Below, piece by piece: positions 12,468-23,850 of a stretch of 64,000 nucleotides of DNA. The notes beneath the pieces were generated by a model, which had not been told where the DNA came from, ran no database searches, and saw only the letters and a list, made by a program, of their open reading frames with translations. Both the position numbers and the translations under genes were made by a program. The first letter of the stretch is position 1; every line of letters starts with the position of its first letter. This DNA is from Alitta virens (taxonomy: Eukaryota > Annelida > Polychaeta > Phyllodocida > Nereididae): positions 35,629,204 to 35,693,203 of the forward strand of contig OW028582.1 in NCBI GenBank assembly GCA_932294295.1. Reading direction: 5' to 3'.

Positions 12468-13229
12468 TGCATTTGATCTCTAATTAAGAAAATTGATAAG
12501 TTGATCCTAGGTGCTTCTGCCAAAGATGATCGATTGTATTTGCTTCTGCGTCGACGTTAGTTCCTTTACAATCCGCTAGGGGTCTGATAAAGCGTGGACC
12601 AGAGCAAGATAGAGCGGACGGTCCGCTGCAAAGTGCACAACGTCCACTGTACTCCACCAAGAGCCATTTCAGGGTCAGAGCCCAGAGTAGAAGACTTTTT
12701 TTTTTTTCAAGTATAGTGCTCAGGGGCCAATGACACATTAACAGGTTGATCTCTAATTAACAAATGGGCTTACCCAAAATTTAGGTTACGAATCTTCCAT
12801 GGGTCACTTAAAAAAAAAAGTTTATGATTATTTAAACTTGAAAAAAAAAGATCGTCGATTGTCCTCATGAACAGAAAATAATAATTTAAAGGCCTTGATC
12901 TCAGCCAATCAGCTGCAATCATACATCTCAAATTTTCAAAACATGGGACGATAAAAATATTGTTGAAGAGTTGCAATGCATCAAATGGAACCAACCACAA
13001 TTATTCGTAGTGCGCTAAATCTAGAAAAAATGGAGGGGTAGGCCTAGTGGTTTGGCAAATGAAACTGAGGATGCAGTGCACATGGATCGTTTTTGGTACA
13101 GATCAGTGGCCCCAACCTTTTCTATGCTGAATTAAGGGCCACCCTAGCTCCGTTAGTCTAGTGCTATCCCTCTCTCTGAGGTGAATTTTTAGGCCTCACC
13201 CAGCTGTCGGACCCGATTCCCACTCATTT
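12468..13229. other. METTL3 upstream region
   Basis: The 5' flank of METTL3 contains no other coding segment that I recognise. A short GC-richer stretch (12,560-12,680) lies about 100-200 nt upstream of the start codon and could be the promoter; no TATA box is visible. The rest is AT-rich. Confidence 0.35.
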
Positions 13230-13508
13230 ATCATTTCCTAGAGTAGGGTGAACTGTTGTTCCATTTCCCAGTCCATCATGTTGACCCATTTTCTAGTCAT
13301 TTCCAAGAACATTGTGAACTCAGCTTCCAGATCAATTTCTCTGTTAAATTTCTTTAAGTAATTTCCGAGGTCATGAGGATTGGAACTGGGTGCCAAGTTC
13401 ACCATTGGAAATGACCAGAAAATTACTGGGAAATGAGTCTGGGAAATGAGATACCTGGAACTGGGAGCTGAGTTCACCAAGTTCTGGGATATGACCAGGA
13501 AATGATTG
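13230..13508. repeat. Minisatellite locus, left part (host of two insertions)
   Basis: Degenerate repeats of GGGAAATGA and GAACTGGGAGCTGAGTTCACC occur through this stretch. The same unit continues at 18,798-18,823, after the LTR element, and at 36,546-36,720, after the palindrome. The locus was therefore one continuous array before both insertions. Confidence 0.75.
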
Positions 13509-13513
13509 GTAAA
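13509..13513. repeat. Target-site duplication of LTR element, left copy (GTAAA)
   Basis: GTAAA directly precedes the 5' LTR and recurs directly after the 3' LTR at 18,793-18,797. A 5-bp duplication is usual for Ty3/gypsy integrases. Confidence 0.9.
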
Positions 13514-13665
13514 TGTAACAATGCTATAAATAGTTCACTAAGAACTACTTCTTTAATTATGCACGTTTGTGTAAGAATACATGTACAAATAAAGTAGTTC
13601 GAATTCTCCGGAAACTGAAGTCTGTTTATGTCGTTTGTTGATCTGTGATTTAGCCTTTTGTTACA
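13514..13665 (+). repeat. 5' LTR
   Basis: 152 bp bounded by TGTAACA...TGTTACA. It contains TATAAATAG at about 13,525 as a likely promoter and AATAAA at about 13,589 as a likely poly(A) signal. The adjacent TGGTGGCAGCTGTGGG (13,666 on) is the candidate tRNA primer-binding site. Confidence 0.93.
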
Positions 13666-14189
13666 TGGTGGCAGCTGTGGGATGCATTACCAAAACTATG
13701 GTTAATGTTTCTCAAGATCCCAGGACCTAGGGGAACACATTAACAGTGGATTAATGTGGACTGGACCGTGGCTATCGTTTATTCTCCGTACTTGGATTTC
13801 CACACCGGTCGGGCGTGATTCAAGATGGCGTCGCGCATGGATCTTCCAAAGTGACGGACTCGTGGATCCCAGCCAACTGCTGACTCAATGTTGAGTTATA
13901 GTGCTCTTCTGAACTGTACTCCTGACACGACGTTGTATTCCGTGAACTCTCTCAAGACCTGCGACTCTCTACGTTGATGTACCTAAAATTTTGACTATTG
14001 CGGAACGTCCACAATTGTGCGGAACGTCCGAAATTGATCATAACTACTTGTTGCTGCTGATGGTACGTTGCTGTTGACTCGTGATCGAGACTGAAGGACT
14101 TCTACAACTTGATTTTTGATTAATACTGACATTTCTGTGCTCATTGATTGGAACTCTCTAGTGATTTTGAATACTCTGAAAACATTACT

Positions 14190-17100
14190 ATGTCTGACAC
14201 TGACACTCCACCACCTCCTGGAGCCAACAATGGTACGGCTGCAAGAGTACATTACAGACATAATGCCAAAGCGCCTGGCCCATTGGATATCAGTGGTGAT
14301 GACCGAAAATTAAACTGGGAAATCCACAAACAAATGTGGGAATACTACACAATCGCTTCGCGACTAGAACATGAGGACCCCAGAATACAAAGGGCAGAAT
14401 TTATGAACACTTTAGGGCCTGATTCCCGGCGCATTGTGAATGGTCTTGGTTTAACAGAAGAAGACAATGTCAATGACGTTACAAATAAACTAGACAATTT
14501 TTGCATTGGTTGCACCAGTGAAGCAGTAGCCCATTTCATTTTCTCAGAGCGAAATCAGAAGAAAGGTGAATCTGTGGATACCTGGATTGCGGACTTAAGA
14601 GTAAAACAGAAACTAGCTTCATATACACATGAGACAATGACACCAAATCAAATCGCACTACGTAACAGGATCATTTGTGGTGTCGCAGAAAAAGAGGCTC
14701 AAGAAAAAATGTTGAATGAAGGCAACCCCACCTTAGACCGAGTGATGGAGATAGCCAAAGCCTGTGAGGCGACAAAGATATATATGAGAACAATGCATAA
14801 ACAAGAAGAAATCAACAAAGTAAAGACAATGAGAAGAGACCCAAGACACCACAGGAAGTCCAGCCGACATCATTACAAGAGATACTCTAAGAAACCCAAA
14901 GATATGGATGGCCAGACAACAGTAAGAAAATGCTTATTCTGTTCCGAAACCCATGTCATGAAAAAGGAAGATTGCCCAGCATATGGAAAGAAGTGTATGG
15001 CATGTTCGGGCAGGAACCACTTCCATGGTACGTCGATGTGTCCCAAATCAAACAAAAAAGTACACATGCTGCAGGATAATGATGAAGACTCACTCTCAGA
15101 CTCAACTAGTGATTCATACAGTTCATACTCTGAAGACACTGAGGAAGGATTAATTCAAGCAGTCAGCCATGCCAAATCAAAGGCGGTCTACTGTGAGATG
15201 CTACTGGAAAATGGACCAATCAAGTTCCAGATTGACTGTGGAGCAACTGTCAACGTCATACCTCACCGCCTAGTACCTGCCTCAGCAGAACTGTCCCCGA
15301 GTGACATTAGTCTCAGGATGTGGAATAACTCCATTGTGAAGCCCAAAGGAAAGGTGGACCTTAAGCTGAAAAATCCAAAAACAAGAAGGAAGCACAAAGT
15401 ACGTTTCGTAGTAGTGGAAGAAAACCTTACACCCATACTTAGCAGAAATAGTGGAGAGAAAATGGAACTCATCACTATAAATTACAAGAACTTCAAAAGT
15501 GTGAACAGCGTAACAGTGGCGCCAATACAAGATTGTCATCCAGATGTATTCCAGGGGAGTCTCGGAATGTTCCCTGGAAAGGTACACCTGGAGGTCAAGG
15601 AAGGTGTACAACCTGTGATATGTCCCCCACGACGTATTCCAGTGGCGCTAAAAGCTCGAGTTAAGGAGAAACTCGCAAAGATGGTGGAGGAAGACATAAT
15701 TGTCAAGGTTGATGAGCCCTCAGAATGGGTTAGCCAGATGGCCGTGACAACTAAAAAAAATGGGGAGCTGAGAATTTGTATTGATCCCAGACCACTGAAC
15801 AAGGCACTTAAGCGGGAACATCATTTAATGCCTGTACTGGATGATCTGCTTCCGGATCTAGCTAAAGCGAAGGTTTTCTCTCGCCTTGACTTGAAAGATG
15901 GTTACTGGCACTGTGCACTTGATGAATCCTCCAGCCGACTCACCACTTTTCAGACACCGTTCGGACGTTACAGATGGAAACGGCTACCATTTGGCCTGAG
16001 TGCAAAAGCCAAAATATTCCAGAAGCGGCTGAAAGAAACTGGAGGGCCTGACAGGAGTTGAGTGCATCGCTGATGATATACTTGTGTGGGGTGTTGGAGA
16101 CTCGATGGAAGAAGCACAGACAGACCATGACCATAATCTGGAAGCATTACTGATCAGAGCTGAAGTGAAGGGTCACCAATACAAAAAGGCCAAATGCCAA
16201 TTCAAGACAACCTCAACTAGTTTTCAAGGTCATGTTATCACTACAGAAGGCCTCAAAGCAGACCCTACGAAAGTCGCAGCTGTCTTGGATATGAAACTAC
16301 CAAGGAATGTAGCAGAGGTCAGAACTCTGAGAGGTACCATAAATTACATGGCTCGCTTCATGCCAGACTTGTCATCCATCATGGAGCCAATCAACAGTCT
16401 TGTGAAGGAGGATGTTCCATGGCATTGGGACGCAGAACAAACAAAAGCGTTTGAGAAGATCAAGCTACTCATTTCCTCTACACCCATTCTGACATACTAT
16501 GATGCGAAAAAGGACCTAATTCTCCAAAGTGATGCCAGTGAACGAGCATTGGGAGTGACGCTGCTACAAGACGAGAGACCTGTAGCCTATGCCAGTCGAG
16601 CACTGACAGAGGTGGAATCAAGATATGCCCAAATTGAAAAAGAAGCCCTCTCAGTTGCCTGGGCTCTTGAACATTTTCGCCAGTACACGTATGGGCGAAG
16701 AACAATTATACACAATGACCACAAACCTCTTGAGAATATACTACAGAAGCCATTGTACAGAGCACCACGTCGCTTGCAAGGGATACTCATGAAGATTAAC
16801 GAATATGACACTTGTATGGTGTGGAAGCCAGGCAAGGAAGTGGTAATTGCTGACCTACTATCCAGATCACATCCCCAATCAACAGGCCAAATGAGTGACA
16901 TCGAGGAGGTCAACATGGTAGAATACCTGCCAATTAGACGAGAAAGGCTAGAAAGACTCAAGAAGGCAACAGAAGAAGATGAATCCCTTCAGATACTACA
17001 AGCTACCATTATCCAGGGATGGCCCACTGAGAGATCACTTTGTATGTCTCATGTAGCTCCTTACTACAATTTTCGTGATGAATTGTCGGTGCAAGATGGA

Positions 17101-18348
17101 CTGATCTTCAAAGGTGAGAGGCTGGTTGTCCCTGTAACTATGCGACCAGAACTGAGAAAAGCCCTACACATGGCCCACATGGGAGTTGAATCATGTCTAC
17201 GTCGCGCAAGGGAGGCTATCTACTGGCCGGGCATGAATGCAGACATGAGGCACTACATATCCTCATGTGACATCTGCCGCACATATGATACCAAACAGTG
17301 CAAAGAGACTCTCCAATCACATGACTTGCCAGATCGTCCCTGGGCGAAGATTGAAATAGACCTATTTACAGTACATGGCAAGGACTACTTGGTCACAGTT
17401 GATTATTTTAGTGACTTCTGGGAGATTGACCAATTGATTGCTACAAGTTCCCATGCTGTCATCCAAAAGCTTAAGACCCACTTCGCACGAAATGGCATCC
17501 CAGAACAGCTTGTGAGTGACAATGCTACAAACTTCACCTCTGAGGAATTTGAACAGTTCTCCAGAGAATGGGATTTTGAACACGTCACGACAAGCCCATA
17601 TCACAGCCAATCTAATGGGAAGGCAGAGTCTGCAGTGAAGGCCACGAAAAGAATGCTACGAAAGGCCAGGAAGTCCAATACAGACCCTCTTCTTGTTTTG
17701 ATGGAAATTAGGAATACTCCTACTCAAGCGATGGATGGAAGCCCTATGCAACGTCTGAATAACAGGAGGGGCCGAACACTTCTGCCGCTTACCAGCAGAC
17801 TGCTTATGCCTCGCACTTGGAATCGTGAGAAAGAACAAGCGAAATTGAGGGGCAGGCAAACAAGACAGAGCAAATACTACAATAAACATGCGACTGATCT
17901 CCCAAGACTTCAGGAAGGTGACACAGTGAGAGTCAAGCCCAACAAAGGTGAAAAGGAATGGAAAAAGGCTGTTATTTCCAAGAAGCTGAACAGAAGGTCA
18001 TATGAGGTCACCACTGACAAAGGCACATATACAAGAAATCGGGTAGACCTGAGAAAGACCACAGAAGCACCACCACCTTCAGAGCCTGATGAAAATGAAA
18101 CCGCTGAAAATCCTACAAACCCCGATACAGCTGAACGACAGTCTCCAACCCAAGACCTAATGACACAGACACCGATACAGAAACCCGCAACTCCAAAGTC
18201 AAGACAAGACAATCCTACTACCACGACAGCAAACACCTCTGACAAATCAAATGACAACAAGACAATACCTAGTAATAAGACAATGAGAACTAGGAGTGGC
18301 AGAGTATCTAAGATGCCAAAACATTTCAATCAATTTGTTTGCAAATAA
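14190..18348 (+). pseudogene. Ty3/gypsy gag-pol polyprotein with one frameshift in RT
   Basis: The first ATG with good context is 14,190. Part one (to 16,063) has a Gag with two cysteine/histidine knuckles (CLFCSETHVMKKEDC and CMACSGRNHFHGTSMC, about 14,935-15,040), then a retropepsin-like protease with FQIDCGATVNVIP (D-C-G in place of D-S/T-G), then RT motifs ELRICIDPRPLN and FSRLDLKDGYWH. A small indel near 16,036-16,039 shifts the frame. Part two carries the RT catalytic ECIADDILVWG, RNase H (LQSDASERALG, IHNDHKPLENIL), and integrase with HHCC zinc site (HMAHMG...CDICRTY) and the DDE core (EIDLFTVHGKDY, VSDNATNFTS, HSQSNGKAES). A basic, Thr-rich tail ends it. The frameshift could be a programmed or sequencing indel, but its position inside RT suggests inactivation. 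Confidence 0.9.
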
Positions 18349-18640
18349 TTCTAATAAGTCAAATTATTGTAGTTCATGAGTTGTATTAAATAGTTCAGAT
18401 ATTTCATTCTAAGAGGCAATATGCTTATTAACCTTTAAGTGTGATTTTCTACTACTTTGTTACAGTAGCTTACTATGATACAGTTATAATTACCTTTAGG
18501 TGTCACTTGACACATTTTACAGATTGTTCTATTGTTGCTATAGATAGTTAATGAGACCAGCTGTAAAATTTTCATAATTACATTTACAGTTGTAAAGTTC
18601 CCCTAATTAAGGTTACTTGTTTTTGTTGGAGAAGAAAGGA

Positions 18641-18792
18641 TGTAACAATGCTATAAATAGTTCACTAAGAACTACTTCTTTAATTATGCATGTTTGTGTA
18701 AGAATACATGTACAAATAAAGTAGTTCGAATTCTCCGGAAACTGAAGTCTGTTTATGTCGTTTGTTGATCTGTGATTTAGCCTTTTGTTACA
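18641..18792 (+). repeat. 3' LTR
   Basis: Same 152 bp as the 5' LTR except for one transition. Followed directly by GTAAA (18,793-18,797). Confidence 0.93.
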
Positions 18793-18817
18793 GTAAATGA
18801 AACTGGGAACTGAGTTC

Positions 18818-18823
18818 ACCGTG
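18818..18823. repeat. Target-site duplication of giant palindrome, left copy (ACCGTG)
   Basis: ACCGTG abuts the first base of the left arm and recurs immediately after the last base of the right arm (36,546-36,551). Removing one copy and the palindrome rejoins a minisatellite unit that resembles the one at 13,470-13,500 (GAGTTCACC followed by TTCTGGG). Confidence 0.85.
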
Positions 18824-18887
18824 ACTACTAAGAGGGGTAGGTCTGATCCCTCCCTAGTTTCAATGCTAATTTTCATCCTCGATGTCC

Positions 18888-19385
18888 TCTAGCTGACCCC
18901 CCCAAAAATCACCAAAAATTTGACCCCACTTGACCTTTCTCTTTGCACCCAGGCACTTCCCATGCTAACTTTCATCGACCCCCCCCGCCGACCCCCCCCC
19001 AAAATCACCAAAAATTTGACCCCACTTGACCCCCACTTGACCCTACTTGACCCTCTTTGATCCCCTGTCCCCATGCTAACTTTCATCGATCCCCATATCT
19101 AATTAGCACACGGGCACTTCCCATGCTAACTTTCACCTTTGATCCCATGTCTAATTAGCACACCGGGGCACTTGCCATGCTAACTTTCATCGACCCCCCC
19201 TTGATCCTACTTGACCCTACTTGACCCCTTTGATCCCCTGTCCCCATGCTAACTTTCATCGACCCCCCCTTGATCCCACTTGACCCTACTTGACCCCTTT
19301 GATCCGCTGTCTAATTAGCCCATCACCTGGCACTTCCCATACTAACTTTCATTCTCTATGTCCTCTAGCCCCACCCCCCCCCATT
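18888..19385. repeat. Subterminal C-rich minisatellite, left arm
   Basis: Imperfect units built from CATGCTAACTTTCATCGACCCC, TTGACCCCACTTGACCC and AAAATCACCAAAAATTTGACC. Strongly strand-asymmetric (C-rich on the plus strand). Mirrored in the right arm. Confidence 0.85.
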
Positions 19386-19960
19386 TGCATCCCCCCTGTC
19401 TAATAAGCCACTCCCTCTCTAATAAGTCATTCTAATCTACTCAGATATATAAACAGATAGTCTAGAACAAATATAGATAGGCTAGACAATTCTAGACAGA
19501 TATTCTAGGCTAGACAACTAAACACTACAGTCCTCTGACCTAAAAAGCATACCCCCCCCCCCCAACCAGAGGGCTGCTGCCATTTTCCCCTTGTTACTCA
19601 CCAGGGGGGAGATCTGCTATTTTTACCCTTGTGACTCACCAGAGGGGAGACCAGTGTTATTTACCCTGGTCAAAGGTCATGACCTCACCAGGTGAGAGCT
19701 GTCACCTCGATCCTCTCCTTTGAAGGATGATAGTTTAGCCTAATGCTTACAATTCTACCCCTTTGATCATTGTTGACAGTGAAAATTGACATTATTTCAC
19801 ATGAGTCAGTTTCTAAAAATAAATTACCTATATGCATTACTATTATATACTAGGCTCATTATACTTAATTATGGATACATCCTACCCCCTGTCTATCCTT
19901 TGATGTTATTTGATGGTAACTGATCAAATGTCTCACTACTTCATCATATGACTCATCTGT

Positions 19961-20278
19961 TTGGATCTAAAAATACTCTATAACAGCAACATGATCATAC
20001 ATGCTGAACAAAAAATAACTCTGGTCTCTATAAATAAAGAGAGAGAAACATTTTATCATTCAGAAATGGAAAGTCACACAGATAAAATCAGTCTTAAAAA
20101 GCTTACTGTTACTTTCAATACTGAAAAAAACATAATTCACCCAATAAATCCTGATGATGAAAGTAGAAATGGCATAATTTGGCAACTTGAAGCTATGAGG
20201 AGATTGAATGAAGAAGGAACAAAGGATCATGACCCCAATGAAGAGACTGGTATGAGTCATTCACTGCAGGTCATCTAA
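19961..20278 (+). other. 105-codon open frame in left arm, unknown
   Basis: Encodes a hydrophilic, charged sequence (KERETFYHSEMESHTDK, LEAMRRLNEEGTKDHDPNEE). No signal peptide, membrane segment or known motif. The frame extends to the edge of the tandem 532-bp repeats. An identical frame lies in the right arm (35,411-35,094, minus). Its nominal first residue is not an ATG and the surroundings are AT-rich non-coding, so I do not call it a gene. Confidence 0.2.
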
Positions 20279-20301
20279 GGTCATCAACTGTAGGTCATCT
20301 A

Positions 20302-21897
20302 AGGTCATCAAGTATGCTGCATGTCCAGACTTGTTTGGCCCTCCCATGCACATAGACCAATCAAATTACACACTAATCTCATTCATACAGCACAATGATC
20401 TCAGACAGGATATTGTTATGCATATGAGACCTGAATCCCTCCTCACTAGAAAGACCATTATGGACCACATGGAAAAATGTATGACCACCGGTCAGGGCCC
20501 AAGGGCATGGACAATTTTACTTCTTGTCATAAAAATAACGAAAATAAAACATCAACTAAAAAAAAAGGCAAACAACAAAAACATAAATCTATCTTAATTA
20601 TAAATCACAAGCTTAATTGTGAAATTTTAAAATGAAATTACAAGAGTAAAAAAAATTAATGACTAACGATATGCAGCAATTTACATACTCAGACCTCATA
20701 ATTTCACAACAACTTACATACCTCGTTAATGGTCGTAAGTTAAAATTACATAACCTGTACATAGCTCATTAATGATCATTATATTTTTCTTTTGTGTCAA
20801 GGTGTTCATAATTAACACGTTTACATAACTCATAGGTCATCAAGTACGCTGCATGTCCAGACTTGTTTGGCCCTCCCATGCACATAGACCAATCAAATTA
20901 CACACTAATCTCATTCATACAGCACAATGATCTCAGACAGGATATTGTTATTCATATGAGACCTGAATCCCTCCTCACTAGAAAGACCATTATGGACCAC
21001 ATGGAAAAATGTATGACCACCGGTCAGGGCCCAAGGGCATGTACAATTTTACTTCTTGTCATAAAAATAACAAAAATAAAACATCAACTAAAAAAAAAGG
21101 CAAACAACAAAAACATAAATCTATCTTAATTATAAAACACAAGCTTAATTGTGAAATTTTAAAATGAAATTACAAGAGTAAAAAAAATTAATGACTAACG
21201 ATATGCATCAATTTACATACTCAGACCTCATAATTTCACAACAACTTACATACCTCGTTAATGGTCGTAAGTTAAAATTACATAACCTGTACATAGCTCA
21301 TTAATGATCATTATATTTTTCTTTTGTGTCAAGGTGTTCATAATTAACACGTTTACATAACTCATAGGTCATCAAGTATGCTGCATGTCCAGACTTGTTT
21401 GGCCCTCCCATGCACATAGACCAATCAAATTACACACTAATCTCATTCATACAGCACAATGATCTCAGACAGGATATTGTTATTCATATGAGACCTGAAT
21501 CCCTCCTCACTAGAAAGACCATTATGGACCACATGGAAAAATGTATGACCACCGGTCAGGGCCCAAGGGCATGGACAATTTTACTTCTTGTCATAAAAAT
21601 AACAAAAATAAAACATCAACTAAAAAAAAAAGGCAAACAACAAAAACATAAATCTATCTTAATTATAAAACACAAGCTTAATTGTGAAATTTTAAAATGA
21701 AATTACAAGAGTAAAAAAAATTAATGACTAACGATATGCATCAATTTACATACTCAGACCTCATAATTTCACAACAACTTAACATACCTCGTTAATGGTC
21801 GTAAGTTAAAATTACATAACCTGTACATAGCTCATTAATGATCATTATATTTTTCTTTTGTGTCAAGGTGTTCATAATTAACACGTTTACATAACTC
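20302..21897 (+). repeat. Three tandem copies of a 532-bp unit, left arm
   Basis: Copies start at about 20,302, 20,834 and 21,366 with an exact 532-bp period and about 99% identity by eye. A diverged fourth partial copy follows to about 22,340. Each copy contains an open frame of 88-101 codons beginning MFGPPMHIDQSNY and ending in a lysine/asparagine-rich tail. The frame resembles no family I know, and near-identical copies give no evidence of selection. Confidence 0.85.
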
Positions 21898-23239
21898 ATT
21901 AATGTTGTATAATGTCACATGTCCACATTGGTACACAGATAACTCATCATAATTTCACAATCGCAATCGGTATTCACCAATACATAGACATAACCAGGCC
22001 ACCATTGACTCATCACAATTTCACAATGACTATTGATATGCATCAATGCACAGACAATTTCACAAGAGGTTAGTCTCACATCAGTGCACAACAGTGTAGA
22101 GAACATGTCAAGACATGTATGACCACCTGTCTGGGGCCCAGGAGCATGGACACTTCTACCTATTGTCATAAAAAGAATAAAAATAAAACATAACTAGAAA
22201 AAAATTAATATATGAAATAAAAAGGCAAACAATAAAAACACAAACCTATCTTAATTATAAAACACTAACTTATTACTGAAATGTTAAAATGAAATTACAA
22301 GAGTAAAAAAAATTAATGACTAATGATATGTATCAATGCACAGACATATTCAGACCCTCTATGACACTCAGATGACTCATCATAATTTCACAATATTTTT
22401 ACAAAAGTAAAACATTTAATTTTACAATCTGCAAAACTACAAAAACATTAAAAAAATGTCAACTGATCAATTTTAAAGATTAAAACTTAAATATAAAATA
22501 ACAATTGTCTTCATTAAAGAAACAGACTAATTGAACTGACCGTAGGGAAGCGTATATTGACTTATTTGTTTCTCAATCTGTAATTAAATCACCTCAATAA
22601 CCCTTGTAGTGTAAGCCTACTTTGAAAAAAGCTAAAGTAAAACAGAAAAACAGCTGTGTACTGTTAGGCAGTGTTAGCCACTTAAAAGACTCATCATAAT
22701 TTCACAAAGGGTTGGTTCCACATCAGTGCACACAGCATGTCCACAATGGCTGACTATATGCATCAACGCACAGATATGGCCAGACATCTATGACCACCTG
22801 GTCAGTGTCTTAGCTATATTCAAGATCCTATATGTTGTTGAGATATGGTTCAATGATTCATTTTCAAGAGATCATGTCTTCTATCCTATATGGAGAAGGT
22901 ATGTTTCACATCAGTGCAAAGAAAGTTCATTGTCATAAAAAGAACAAACAAGAAATACATATAACTAACAAAACAAACTGCAAAACATGCACCTATAATA
23001 AAAATTTAATTTTGAAATTTAAAAAGTTGCATCTTATCACTATATTAAAAATTAAAACTTAAATATTAAATTACAAAATAACCATTGTCTAAGTTAAAGT
23101 AACTGTTTAAACTGACCATAGAGAAACATATTTTGACTTACTTTTTTCTCCCATCTGCAATTAAATCACTTCAGTATACACTATCCTTGCAGCCACTTTA
23201 ATTGTGTTATTTGTAAAAAATGTTACCAAAAATTAATAT

Positions 23240-23850
23240 GACATAAAGTTACCAAAAACCAACACTACATACTTATTTCTCTAATTCAAAATCAAATACA
23301 AACGATGCAAACCTTTTATCCAAAACTAAACAAAAGTCAATAAAACGGAAAATTTCAGAAAAACTGTGCACTTAGTAGATTGCACAGTGGGAGTTAGGCA
23401 GTGGTTTCATATCAATGCACATGAATGCAGTGAGTATGTGAGGAAAATAAAACTTAGAACTTAAATATATAAACTACATGCTCAACAACAAGATATAATC
23501 ATAACTGAAAAAAAAAACATATGCAAAAACATATATCTAATTTTGAAACTATTTCAGATTTACTTGTAAAATACATTAAAAATTAATATGACATAAAGTT
23601 ACCAAAAATAAACACAACATACTTATTTATCTAATTTAAAATTAAATACAAAAGATGCAAACCTTTTATCCAAAATTAAACAAAAGTCAATAAAACAGAA
23701 AATGTAAGAAAATCTGTGCACTGTTAACCACTTAGTAGACTGCACAATGGGAGTTAGGCAGTGGTTTCATATCAATGCACGTGAATGCAGTGAGTAAGTG
23801 AGGAAATTAAAACTTAGAACTAAAATATGTATATAAAACTACATTCTCAA
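23240..23850. repeat. Two tandem copies of a ~350-bp unit, left arm
   Basis: Segments at about 23,240-23,480 and 23,585-23,850 share AAAGTTACCAAAAA, ATGCAAACCTTTTATCC and GGGAGTTAGGCAGTGGTTTC in the same order. Non-coding. Mirrored in the right arm at about 31,520-32,130. Confidence 0.65.

Larger units (their letters stand above)
13514..18792 (+). mobile_element. Ty3/gypsy-type LTR retrotransposon, near-complete and young
   Basis: A 5.28-kb element with 152-bp LTRs starting TGTAACA and ending TGTTACA, a 5-bp target duplication, a primer-binding site starting TGG right after the 5' LTR, and a purine-rich tract (GGAGAAGAAAGGA, 18,628-18,640) right before the 3' LTR. Domain order is Gag, protease, RT, RNase H, integrase, which defines Ty3/gypsy. 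No envelope gene. The LTRs differ at one position (C/T in ATGCAC/ATGCAT), so insertion is recent. Confidence 0.95.

Noticed and set aside
20331..21700. Three tandem genes for an MFGPPMHIDQ protein
   Set aside because: No known motif, very AT-rich, copies almost identical as DNA, no promoter or poly(A) evidence. Kept only as repeat-borne open frames.
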